Under the pieces are notes generated by a model. That model searched no databases. It saw only the letters and a program-made list of their open reading frames with translations, and was not told where the DNA came from. A stretch of 64,000 nt of DNA from Shewanella mangrovisoli (GTDB taxonomy: Bacteria > Pseudomonadota > Gammaproteobacteria > Enterobacterales > Shewanellaceae): positions 1,860,001 through 1,924,000 of the forward strand of contig NZ_CP080412.1 in assembly GCF_019457635.1 (NCBI RefSeq). The letters are read 5' to 3'. The position numbers were made by a program, and so were the translations under genes. Of this stretch, positions 18,446-26,956 are shown piece by piece; positions within the stretch are counted from its first letter, which is position 1; every line of letters starts with the position of its first letter.

Positions 18446-18730
18446 TTAAGGGTAAAATTGATCCCACAATTCGCGCATCGCGCCATTGGGATCGGTCACG
18501 ATCACATTGTTGAAGTCTCGGATAAACGCATTTCTAAGCTTGGGATCTGAGAGCACTTCATAAGCTTTTTTAACGCGCTCAAGTTGTTGTGATGCTTGCT
18601 CTTTTTCTTCATCAGAGGCACCTAACAACTTATCGGGATGGTATTTGTTTGAGAGCCGGCGATAGGCTTTTTTAATGTCGTCTTCTTTGGCGCTAGGTTT
18701 GATACCGAGCACACTAAAGTGGTTAATCAT
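18446..18730 (-). CDS. Short J-domain (DnaJ-like) co-chaperone
   Basis: A 94-residue protein that is essentially a lone J-domain: helix II KKAYRRLSNKY, the HPD motif (31-33) needed to stimulate DnaK ATPase, and helix III ERVKKAYEVLSDPKLRNAF. There is no Gly/Phe, zinc-finger or membrane segment, so any client specificity must come from the roughly 25-residue tail or from partners. CAGGT precedes the ATG. It heads a minus-strand group of four genes; the three downstream products are uncharacterised, two with acidic tails. Confidence 0.88.
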   Translation of the reverse strand: MINHFSVLGIKPSAKEDDIKKAYRRLSNKYHPDKLLGASDEEKEQASQQLERVKKAYEVLSDPKLRNAFIRDFNNVIVTDPNGAMRELWDQFYP

Positions 18731-19114
18731 ATTTGTACCTGCAGGCGATGGGTTGGTATCGCAAGATAAAAGCTAAGTGCTGATTATCTGTCAATTTGTG
18801 GAATTATGATTAGTCAGCGATGGATCATAGCAGAAATGCGCATTAGGCGGCAAACGACTCTGTTGGCATTTATGACTGAAATCGTGGCATTTATTAGGCT
18901 TGATAAAAATCGCCGGCGCTTTTGGAGATAAGGTATATAAAGCCAAACAGGGGCGGGGGAAAAGATAAGTAAACTGAGTGAGTTGATGGCTAGCAACTTG
19001 TGCTGGATTTAAACCAGCCACTTCGTCTGTTGCTTATAGATAGTAGAGCCCGACGAGCGAGTCGTTACCATTGGCTGAAACGAATCAGATACACAAGAAG
19101 TGAATTTTAGGCAT
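18731..19114. other. Intergenic region between J-domain gene and tRNA-fMet cluster
   Basis: About 380 nt with no supported gene. It should contain the J-domain promoter. Its right half (about 19002-19058) holds short matches to the neighbouring tRNA-fMet genes, listed separately. Confidence 0.5.
19002..19058 (-). pseudogene. Possible decayed tRNA-fMet copy
   Basis: Two blocks are shared, in the same order, with the intact tRNA-fMet genes next door: gctggattt plus aacca at 19002-19016 (T-arm region) and the 13-mer gagcccgacgagc at 19046-19058 (anticodon to D-arm). The spacing is 13 nt longer than in the functional gene and the acceptor half is missing, so this would be non-functional. Chance cannot be excluded. 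Confidence 0.35.
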
Positions 19115-19136
19115 AAAAAAACCAGCTTAATGCTGG
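19115..19136 (-). terminator. Terminator of the tRNA-fMet operon
   Basis: Stem ccagc (19122-19126) with gctgg (19132-19136); the adjacent A-run at 19115-19121 is a T-run on the minus strand. Confidence 0.75.
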
Positions 19137-19159
19137 CCTAGTGATTGTAAGTCGATAAT

Positions 19160-19236
<77 letters not shown>

Positions 19237-19269
19237 TCCGATTATTACTTCTATTTGTTATCCATCAAT

Positions 19270-19346
<77 letters not shown>

Positions 19347-19408
19347 TCCGATATTGAGGATTTACAAGATTGGATATCCTTTTGAATATCATCACCTTGG
19401 CTTTAAAT

Positions 19409-19485
<77 letters not shown>

Positions 19486-19506
19486 TCCGTCTCTAAAGCG
19501 GGGCGA

Positions 19507-19535
19507 ACTATAACGGCAGTGCTGTGGCATTGCAA
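19507..19535 (-). promoter_or_regulatory. Promoter of the tRNA-fMet operon
   Basis: On the minus strand TTGCAA (19535-19530), 17-nt spacer, TATAGT (19512-19507), then a GC-rich discriminator tcgccccgc. That discriminator type is known to confer stringent (ppGpp) control on stable RNA promoters. Confidence 0.75.
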
Positions 19536-19742
19536 GGAGGAATTTCAAAAAAATGAACGAGTGCTTAATTATGAATCGTAATGGGGGAATTTCGGACAAT
19601 CTGGGCAATGTGGCCCGCTTATCTGTCGTAAAGAGAGTGGTAACTGCCTGACTAAATCGAGTTTCGGCTAATAACTGTTTATCTTTTATGTCGCTTCACA
19701 GGTATAATGTCGCTTTGATTTTGACTGCGTATTGATTATCCC

Positions 19743-21884
19743 ATGCTTAATTTTTTTGCTGCCGCCCCTAAGGGCTTTGAATATAGCTTAGCCCAAGAAC
19801 TGACAGAATTTGGTGCGACTGAGATTAAAGAGAGTGTTGCCGGTGTCTATTTTACCGCGCCGCTTGCCTTAGCCTACCGTATTACCCTGTGGACGCGTTT
19901 GGCCAGCCGTATCGTGCTGGTGATCTATAAGGGCCCCTGTGAGTCGGCGGAGCAATTATATAACGCAGCTTATTGTATTGATTGGTCAGCTCATTTCTCC
20001 AATCGCAACACCTTTAGTATCGATTTTCACGGCACTGGCGGCTTTATCAACAACACCCAGTTTGGTGCGTTAAAGATTAAAGATGCGATTGTTGACCGTT
20101 TCCGTGATGACGGTGATGCCCGTCCAAACGTCGCCCGTATCGATGCCGACATTAAAATCGACGCCCATTTCCGTAATGGGGTGATTACCATTGCGATGAA
20201 CTTCTCGGGACCTTCTTTGCATCAACGCGGTTATCGCTCTACGACCGGTGAAGCACCGTTAAAAGAAAACCTCGCCGCCAACATGCTAGTGCGCAGTGGC
20301 TGGAAAGCCGCGCCAACGACCTTACTCGATCCTTTCTGCGGCAGTGGTACTGTACTGATTGAGGCCGCATTAATGGCTGCCGATATTGCTCCAGGGTTGC
20401 AGCGCAGCCGTTTTGGTTTTGAGCATTGGCGCCGCCATGATAAAGCGACATGGCATGAGATTTTAGAAGAGGCCAAGGCGCGCGCATCCTTAGGTGTAAA
20501 GCGTTGTGACGTGAAGTTCTACGGCTCGGATATCGATTCGCGCTTAGTGGCCCTAGCAAAACGCAATGCGCAAAACGCCGGTGTATTTGAACTGATTGAC
20601 TTTAAAGTCGCTAATGCGCTCAATGTCGAGCCGCCCGCCGCCGAAGGTTACCTGATTACTAACCCTCCCTACGGTGAGCGTTTAGGCAGTGTTTCTGAGC
20701 TATTGCAGCTGTATTACCAATTAGGCGACAAGTTTAAAAAGGAGTTTGGCGGCTGGAAAGTGGCTATGCTCTGTAGCGATATCGAGCTGATTTCGGCACT
20801 GAAACTCAAAGCCGATAAACAGATGAAGATGTTTAACGGTGCGCTTGAGTGTGCCTTTAACCTGTATACCTTGCACGCGCAAAGCACTCGTCGTGATACG
20901 CCAGTATTGCCGGAAGGGGTGGACATTGCCGATATCGCGCCAGCATTTGCGAACCGTATTAAGAAAAACGCCAAGCAATTAGAAAAGTGGGCGAAAAAAG
21001 AAGGTATTGACAGCTACCGTTTATATGATGCCGACATTCCCGAATATAACGTGGCGGTCGACCGCTACTTAGATCATATCGTGGTGCAGGAATATATGGC
21101 GCCAGCCAGCATTCCAGAGGCCGTGACAAAACGTCGTTTAAGCGATGTGCTCTTGGCGCTGCCTGCTGCGATTGGTGTCGACCCGCACAAGATCACTATG
21201 AAGACCCGTGAGCGTCAAAAGGGCACCAATCAATATCAAAAGCTCGATGAGCGTAAGCTTGAGCTTATCACCACCGAATATGGCGCTAAGTTTAAGCTGA
21301 ACCTGACAGGCTATTTGGATACTGGCTTGTTCCTCGATCACAGATTAACCCGCCGTTTAGTGGGACAAAAATCGAAAGGTCGCCGGGTATTGAACCTGTT
21401 CTCCTACACAGGTTCTGCCTCTGTGCATGCCGCATTAGGCGGTGCTAAGTCGGTCACGACGGTCGATATGTCCAACACTTATCTTGCGTGGGCAAAGGAA
21501 AACTTTGCGTTAAACGATCTCAGTGGCAAGCAGTATGAGTTTGTGCAGGCCGATTGTTTGCAATGGATCCGCGATAGTGCGCACGATAAATCCGCGCAAT
21601 ACGATTTGATTTTTATCGATCCGCCGACCTTCTCTAACTCTAAGCGGATGGAAGATTCCTTCGATGTACAGCGTGACCATGTGAATTTACTAGGCATGCT
21701 TATCAAGCTGTTAAGTCCAAATGGGGAGATAGTGTTCTCCAACAACAAACGCAAGTTTAAGATGGACACCGACACCTTGGTCAAGATGAAAATCAAGGTG
21801 GAAAACATCGATGATCTGACCTTGCCTATGGATTACAAGCGCAATCCCCATATCCATAATACTTGGTTAATCACTCATGCATAA
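19743..21884 (+). CDS. rlmL: Bifunctional 23S rRNA methyltransferase (m2G2445 / m7G2069)
   Basis: A 713-residue fusion enzyme like E. coli RlmL (RlmKL). It has an N-terminal THUMP domain (about 45-155) and a first Rossmann methyltransferase with DPFCGSGT (196-203) and NPPYGER (307-313) for m2G2445. A second methyltransferase carries LNLFSYTG (550-557) and [10 protein letters not shown] (626-635) for m7G2069. It acts on 23S rRNA during large-subunit assembly. Length matches the family (E. coli about 700). Its last 8 nt overlap the downstream glutaredoxin-like gene, which in turn abuts uup, so the three form one operon. Confidence 0.95.
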   Translation: MLNFFAAAPKGFEYSLAQELTEFGATEIKESVAGVYFTAPLALAYRITLWTRLASRIVLVIYKGPCESAEQLYNAAYCIDWSAHFSNRNTFSIDFHGTGGFINNTQFGALKIKDAIVDRFRDDGDARPNVARIDADIKIDAHFRNGVITIAMNFSGPSLHQRGYRSTTGEAPLKENLAANMLVRSGWKAAPTTLLDPFCGSGTVLIEAALMAADIAPGLQRSRFGFEHWRRHDKATWHEILEEAKARASLGVKRCDVKFYGSDIDSRLVALAKRNAQNAGVFELIDFKVANALNVEPPAAEGYLITNPPYGERLGSVSELLQLYYQLGDKFKKEFGGWKVAMLCSDIELISALKLKADKQMKMFNGALECAFNLYTLHAQSTRRDTPVLPEGVDIADIAPAFANRIKKNAKQLEKWAKKEGIDSYRLYDADIPEYNVAVDRYLDHIVVQEYMAPASIPEAVTKRRLSDVLLALPAAIGVDPHKITMKTRERQKGTNQYQKLDERKLELITTEYGAKFKLNLTGYLDTGLFLDHRLTRRLVGQKSKGRRVLNLFSYTGSASVHAALGGAKSVTTVDMSNTYLAWAKENFALNDLSGKQYEFVQADCLQWIRDSAHDKSAQYDLIFIDPPTFSNSKRMEDSFDVQRDHVNLLGMLIKLLSPNGEIVFSNNKRKFKMDTDTLVKMKIKVENIDDLTLPMDYKRNPHIHNTWLITHA

Positions 21885-22116
21885 TGTACCGCAAGCGGGT
21901 TACATACTATACCACACCGAAGGCTGTCACTTATGTGAACAGGCTGCGGCATTGCTTAATGCCGCCGAGGTGCCTTTTACGGCCATCGATATTTGCGATG
22001 ATGAAGCCTTAGCTGAACGTTATGGCGTGTGTATTCCCGTGGTGAAGGCCGAGGATGAGCGTTGCCTGTTTTGGCCCTTTGACGCTACCCAATTACAAGA
22101 ATTTTTAGGAGCTTAG
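21877..22116 (+). CDS. Glutaredoxin-like protein (DUF836 type)
   Basis: A 79-residue thioredoxin-fold protein with a CHLC redox motif (Cys17-Cys20) right after the first strand ([12 protein letters not shown]), the cis-proline-type segment [11 protein letters not shown] and a C-terminal helix. This matches the short glutaredoxin-like DUF836 family. The partner is unknown. It overlaps rlmL by 8 nt and is followed after 1 nt by uup, so it is translationally coupled. Confidence 0.85.
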   Translation: MHNVPQAGYILYHTEGCHLCEQAAALLNAAEVPFTAIDICDDEALAERYGVCIPVVKAEDERCLFWPFDATQLQEFLGA

Positions 22117-22117
22117 T

Positions 22118-24040
22118 TTGAGTCTGGTTCGTATCAATAATGGCTCGTTAGCCTATGGTTATACTCCGCTGCTGCAAAATGCCGATTTTACTATCGAGCG
22201 CGGCGAGCGAGTGTGTATTGTTGGCCGCAACGGTGCGGGCAAGTCGAGTCTATTGAAGATTTTATCCGGCGATGTGCTGCTCGATGAAGGTGAGTTCAAC
22301 ATCGATGGCAGCGTCACAGTCAGCCGTTTGCAACAAGATCCACCGAAGGCGGAGCAAGGCTCGGTTTACTCTTATATTGCTGCGGGCTTAAAAGAAGTCG
22401 GTGAAGCGTTAGAGCAATATCATCAACTGTCCCATGATGTGGCTTATGCCGAACCTGAGCTGATGGAGCGCATGCTTAATCAGATGCAAAAGCTGCAGGA
22501 AACGTTGGATCATCACAACGGTTGGCAGCTTGACTCGCGCATCAAACAAAATTGTGAGTTATTAGGCCTCGACCCCGATAAATCCTTAAGTGAATTATCC
22601 GGTGGTTGGCAGCGTAAAGTGGCGCTTGCTCGCGCCCTCGTCAGTGAGCCGGATTTATTGCTGCTCGATGAACCGACGAACCATTTAGATATCGATACCA
22701 TCGAATGGCTGGAAAAATTCCTGCTGGATTTCCAAGGCGCTATCGTGTTTATCAGCCACGACAGGGGCTTTATTGCCCGCATGGCCACCCGTATCGTCGA
22801 TTTAGACCGTGGCGTGGTGACCTCATGGCCTGGCAATTATCAAGCTTACCTTGATGGTAAGCAGGAATGGTTAAGGGTTGAAGCCGAGAAAAACGCCTTA
22901 TTCGATAAGCGATTAGCCGAAGAAGAAGTCTGGATCCGCCAAGGGGTTAAGGCCCGTCGTACCCGTAACGAAGGCCGCGTGCGTGCACTCAAGGCGCTGC
23001 GTCAAGAACGCAGTGAGCGCTTGAACCGTCAGGGCAATGCCAAGATGGCGGTGGCCGATACCGAGCGTTCGGGTAAGTTAGTCTTTGATGTAAAGGACTT
23101 AAACTACAATCTGCCCGATAAAAATCTGGTTAAAAACTTTAATACCACGGTACTTCGAGGCGATCGTATTGCGCTTATCGGCCCGAACGGTTGTGGTAAA
23201 TCGACCCTTATCAAGCTGTTGATTGAGAAGTTACAACCTCAATCGGGTGAGGTGAAAGTCGGCACTAAGTTAGAGATTGCCTATTTTGACCAATACCGTG
23301 AGGCGTTGGATCCTGAGCAAACCGTTGAAGACAACGTGGGTGAGGGGAAAAAGACCATCACGATTAATGGTCAAGACCGTCATATCTTAAGTTATCTGCA
23401 GGATTTCCTATTTTCGCCGATGCGCGCCCGTACGCCTGTAAAGGCATTATCGGGCGGTGAGAAAAACCGATTATTGCTGGCTAAGTTACTTATTCGTCCG
23501 GCTAACCTGATTATCCTCGACGAACCGACAAACGATCTTGATATTGAGACCCTAGAATTGCTAGAGTCGCTGCTGACTGAGTATCAAGGCACACTGTTGC
23601 TTGTGAGCCATGATAGGGCCTTTATCGATAACACTGTCACCAGCAGCTGGTGGTATGCGGGTAGTGGCCATTGGAGCGAGTATGTCGGTGGTTATCAAGA
23701 CGCGATTGACCAAGGGGCAAAGTTTTATTCTGAGGAACCTAGTCAGCCAAACACGGTCGAAGCTCCTGCGACAGTAAAAACCGCTGAGGTGAAAGTGGCC
23801 GAGCCCGCCAAAGCCGCGAAAAAACTGTCCTATAAGTTACAGCGTGAATTAGAGGCCATGCCTGAGTTGATGGAAACATTAGAGGCAGAAATCCTCGAAT
23901 TGCAAACCACAGTGGCAAGCCCAGATTTTTATAATCAAACACAGGATAAAATCAATTCGGTATTGAACCTGTTGGCGGATAAAGAAAAGCAATTGGAAGT
24001 TTGCTTCGAGCGATGGGAAGAGCTTGAGTCACTGAAGTAA
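22118..24040 (+). CDS. uup: ABC-F ATPase Uup
   Basis: A 640-residue soluble ABC-F protein with two ATPase domains: Walker A GRNGAGKSS (36-44) with signature LSGGW, and GPNGCGKST (355-363) with LSGGEKN, each followed by LLDEPTNHLD / ILDEPTNDLD. The region between them is the ABC-F linker. The C-terminal 90 residues form the coiled-coil DNA-binding domain typical of Uup, after a Pro/Ala/Lys linker. Known roles are suppression of transposon precise excision and a contribution to ribosome function. It starts at TTG 22118, 1 nt after the previous stop, with AGGAG 8-12 nt upstream. Confidence 0.93.
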   Translation: MSLVRINNGSLAYGYTPLLQNADFTIERGERVCIVGRNGAGKSSLLKILSGDVLLDEGEFNIDGSVTVSRLQQDPPKAEQGSVYSYIAAGLKEVGEALEQYHQLSHDVAYAEPELMERMLNQMQKLQETLDHHNGWQLDSRIKQNCELLGLDPDKSLSELSGGWQRKVALARALVSEPDLLLLDEPTNHLDIDTIEWLEKFLLDFQGAIVFISHDRGFIARMATRIVDLDRGVVTSWPGNYQAYLDGKQEWLRVEAEKNALFDKRLAEEEVWIRQGVKARRTRNEGRVRALKALRQERSERLNRQGNAKMAVADTERSGKLVFDVKDLNYNLPDKNLVKNFNTTVLRGDRIALIGPNGCGKSTLIKLLIEKLQPQSGEVKVGTKLEIAYFDQYREALDPEQTVEDNVGEGKKTITINGQDRHILSYLQDFLFSPMRARTPVKALSGGEKNRLLLAKLLIRPANLIILDEPTNDLDIETLELLESLLTEYQGTLLLVSHDRAFIDNTVTSSWWYAGSGHWSEYVGGYQDAIDQGAKFYSEEPSQPNTVEAPATVKTAEVKVAEPAKAAKKLSYKLQRELEAMPELMETLEAEILELQTTVASPDFYNQTQDKINSVLNLLADKEKQLEVCFERWEELESLK

Positions 24041-24068
24041 ACCAATAATAAAAATGGGAATAGAATTA

Positions 24069-25895
24069 ATGAAGTCAAAGTTGGATAAAGCCCTCTCCTT
24101 GGTTGCCTTAGGTGTCCTTGGCGTATTACACAGTGCCCATGCCGCACCCGTATATGAAATTGTTAATCTTGATAATTATGATCTGCAAGGTACGCTTGAA
24201 GGCACACGAAACGGTTATGCCTTGGGCGTGAATGCCAACGATGAGTTAGTCGGTATCGCTAAAGGTAAGAAAAAACTCAGTACTTCTGATGTGGAAGGTG
24301 GGGTTATCGACGTTGAAGATGGTATTGCCCCTGAAGAAACCATTACTTACTCCATTACAGAAGCTATTGTTGCCAATAACTTTGCTTTTGTTGCCGCGCA
24401 AAATGCTGCCGCTGGTGCATGGTTACCGACCTTCGATAGTATCAATGGCACTACACCACCCAGCGATACCTCTGTGGTGAACTCTGTCGATACCTTTTAT
24501 TACGGCATCAATGATTCCGGCGTGAAAGTGGGCAGCATGACCGCACCTGAAAAGAAGACGGAAAACACCGCAACTACAGAGGATACGACCGATTACTGGT
24601 ATTACCGAGATTATGAGTATCGCGGTGTAGCCAAAGTAGGCGATAGTGAAATCCCGTTACTGCCACCTTACACTCAGTACGTGAAGGATGATAAAACGGT
24701 TGAGTTAGGCGGCTGGTCGGCGGCGACGGCGGTTAACAACAATAATTTGGTTGTTGGTTATGCCAGTACCGATATCAGTAAGTATGGTGGCGATCGCGTA
24801 GCCTACTGTTTAGGCACAGATAATACGTTACCGTTAGATGTGTGTATTCAACGCGAGCAATACCCTAATACTCAAGGTACGCGCAATATTCAGTACCAAA
24901 CTCGTGCTTATGTATGGCAACTGGACAATGGCATTGCAACGGGTACCGCTTTACCTTTAGGGTTAACCCCTGCCAGTGACAATACGCTGACCTTTACCGC
25001 CCAAGCTTTGGGTGTTAACAATGAAGGTGTGGTCGCAGGACGCTCGCACGTGTACCGTAACGGCAATACCGATAGATTACGCCAAGATGCGGCTTATTGG
25101 AGCAAAGATGCTGAGGGCAACTATCAATACCATTGGATCCCGATGGGGGATTCTATTTCAAGCTCTATCGCCTACGATGTGAATGACAGCGGTATTCTTG
25201 TTGGTAGCTATCGCAGTTATATCCAAGGATATTTACGTGATAAGTTCTTCTACTTTGATACCAATACGCCTGATGTGGCTTATGTTACGCCAAATGATTT
25301 TGCATCGACAACTACGGATCTATCTAGCAAACCCAAAGATATCAATAATAAAGGTCAAGTTGTTGGTTATATTGAAACCACCTATGATAAGGAAAAACCA
25401 CGTCCTAAGGCGGGCTTCCTGTATGAGAAATCTACTGGGGAGTTCAGTAACCTCAATAACTTGCTGACCTGTGAGTCTAAGGGTTTTGAAAAGGGCTCTG
25501 ATGGTAATTGGACTCGCCATCAGGTCGAAGTGCAGGATGGTACTGGTAAGGTGTTAAGCTATAACAGTGACATTCTGGTTGTTGAAGCCGCGAGTATTAA
25601 TGAAGATGGCACTATCGTAGGTACTGCCTTTATTCGTAAACCTTCCTACCAGTTTGACTCAGATGGCAATATTATCGTAGGTGAGAATGGTCTTCCCCTG
25701 TTTGAACTCAGTGGTAATGGTGATCCAGTCACAGCTTATATTCCGCGTATGGTGGTGTTAAAACCTGCGACTAATGGTGAAGCTTGTACAGTAGATGAAA
25801 GCACTGACACAGGCAATTATGAACGTAAAGGCGCCGCTTCTCTTGCTTGGTTATTAGCGTTACCTTTAGTCTGGTTACGTCGCCGCACTCGCTAA
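24069..25895 (+). CDS. DUF3466 secreted protein with C-terminal sorting tail
   Basis: A 608-residue exported protein. The signal peptide runs to about AHA (MKSKLDKALSLVALG...). The body contains repeated segments with motifs such as AxGVNxxGxVVG and DVNDSGILVGSY, a repeat architecture of the DUF3466 family. The C-terminus (KGAASLAWLLALPLVWLRRR) is a hydrophobic helix with a terminal Arg cluster, resembling GlyGly-CTERM/rhombosortase signals, so it may be processed and released or anchored at the surface. ATG 24069 is preferred over 24054 because the signal peptide begins there and GGGA lies upstream. It follows uup by 28 nt but looks like a separate function. Confidence 0.75.
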   Translation: MKSKLDKALSLVALGVLGVLHSAHAAPVYEIVNLDNYDLQGTLEGTRNGYALGVNANDELVGIAKGKKKLSTSDVEGGVIDVEDGIAPEETITYSITEAIVANNFAFVAAQNAAAGAWLPTFDSINGTTPPSDTSVVNSVDTFYYGINDSGVKVGSMTAPEKKTENTATTEDTTDYWYYRDYEYRGVAKVGDSEIPLLPPYTQYVKDDKTVELGGWSAATAVNNNNLVVGYASTDISKYGGDRVAYCLGTDNTLPLDVCIQREQYPNTQGTRNIQYQTRAYVWQLDNGIATGTALPLGLTPASDNTLTFTAQALGVNNEGVVAGRSHVYRNGNTDRLRQDAAYWSKDAEGNYQYHWIPMGDSISSSIAYDVNDSGILVGSYRSYIQGYLRDKFFYFDTNTPDVAYVTPNDFASTTTDLSSKPKDINNKGQVVGYIETTYDKEKPRPKAGFLYEKSTGEFSNLNNLLTCESKGFEKGSDGNWTRHQVEVQDGTGKVLSYNSDILVVEAASINEDGTIVGTAFIRKPSYQFDSDGNIIVGENGLPLFELSGNGDPVTAYIPRMVVLKPATNGEACTVDESTDTGNYERKGAASLAWLLALPLVWLRRRTR

Positions 25896-25920
25896 TTTTT
25901 CAGCTTTAATTCAGACTCAA

Positions 25921-25952
25921 AAAATCGAGGCAAAATGCCTCGATTTTTTTTA
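25921..25952 (+). terminator. Terminator after the DUF3466 gene
   Basis: A 12-bp perfect stem (AAAATCGAGGCA with TGCCTCGATTTT), AAA loop, T-run. Confidence 0.85.
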
Positions 25953-26082
25953 ATCATGATCTCAATAGTTTAATAAATAGTCGATAAAATGGACGATTTT
26001 TTGATTGATCTCGAGGCTGAAAAGCACTATCTCTATGGATGAAGCTGTTGCTTCTATTTCACGTAGAACAGAGGACGCTTGC

Positions 26083-26259
26083 ATGAAAAGACAAAAACGA
26101 GATCGTTTAGACAGAGCTTTTTCCAAAGGATTCCAGGCTGGTATTGGGGGCCGCTCTAAAGAGCTTTGTCCTTATGCAAATCTTGATTCGCGGTCACAGT
26201 GGTTAGGTGGCTGGCGTGAAGGTGTGGATGGCCGAGTTAATGGGCTATTTAATAAATAA
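26083..26259 (+). CDS. rmf: Ribosome modulation factor
   Basis: A 58-residue basic protein nearly identical in its core to E. coli RMF: MKRQKRDRL at the start, then AGIGGRSKELCPY and RSQWLGGWREG. RMF binds 30S subunits in stationary phase and drives 100S dimer hibernation. The ATG at 26083 is chosen because it begins the conserved sequence and has GAGGA 8-12 nt upstream; the open frame extends further upstream but is not conserved. A terminator follows at 26315. In E. coli rmf also lies next to fabA, as here. Expression is known to depend on ppGpp in relatives. Confidence 0.95.
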   Translation: MKRQKRDRLDRAFSKGFQAGIGGRSKELCPYANLDSRSQWLGGWREGVDGRVNGLFNK

Positions 26260-26314
26260 CGAGTGCTTCTCGTGGATTAAATAGCCCAGAACAGACAGAG
26301 TAATGCAGCATAAT

Positions 26315-26337
26315 TGCCCTCAGATGAGGGCATTTTT
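26315..26337 (+). terminator. Terminator after rmf
   Basis: Stem TGCCCTC (26315-26321) with GAGGGCA (26326-26332), AGAT loop, T5. Confidence 0.8.
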
Positions 26338-26366
26338 GTATCGAGTCGTGTAGGGGACAGCTGCGA

Positions 26367-26882
26367 TTAGAAGGTCGAAGTGTCGCTAAATACGCCAACT
26401 TTTAAATCGGTCGCGCTATAGATTTGACGACCATCCACTTCAAGGATGGCATCGGCAATACCCATTACTAACTTGCGATGAATAGTACGTTTGATATTTA
26501 GCTTGTAGGTCACTTTTTTCGCGCCAGGTAACACTTGCCCGGTAAATTTCACTTCACCTACGCCCAGCGCGCGGCCTTTACCCTCTGCGCCTTCCCAGCC
26601 GAGGTAAAAACCCACTAACTGCCACATGGCGTCTAAGCCTAAACAACCTGGCATCACTGGATCGCTGATAAAGTGGCAGCCAAAGAACCATAGGTCTGGA
26701 TTAATATCGAGTTCAGCTACAATTTCACCTTTGCCAAATTCACCGCCGTTATCGTTAATGGTAATGATCCGGTCGATCATCAACATATTATCGACGGGTA
26801 AACGAGGCGAGTTTGGACCAAATAAATTCCCATGGCCACAGGCGATGAGTTCTTCTTTATTGAAACTGTTTGCTTTATTCAT
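26367..26882 (-). CDS. fabA: 3-hydroxydecanoyl-ACP dehydratase/isomerase
   Basis: A 171-residue enzyme that dehydrates 3-hydroxydecanoyl-ACP and isomerises trans-2- to cis-3-decenoyl-ACP, the branch point of anaerobic unsaturated fatty acid synthesis. The active residues His70 and Asp84 sit in [22 protein letters not shown], at the same positions as in E. coli. The start at 26882 gives the standard length and has GGAGTAG upstream. It lies 74 nt after the Lon-family gene. The gene at 52957 encodes FadR, which activates fabA in E. coli; I did not identify an operator here. Confidence 0.96.
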
Positions 26883-26956
26883 TGTTTTACTACTCCAGCA
26901 ATAAGAGCCGCCAAGATTAGCGAACACGTGTAAGCTAAACAACTCCGATCAGCTAA

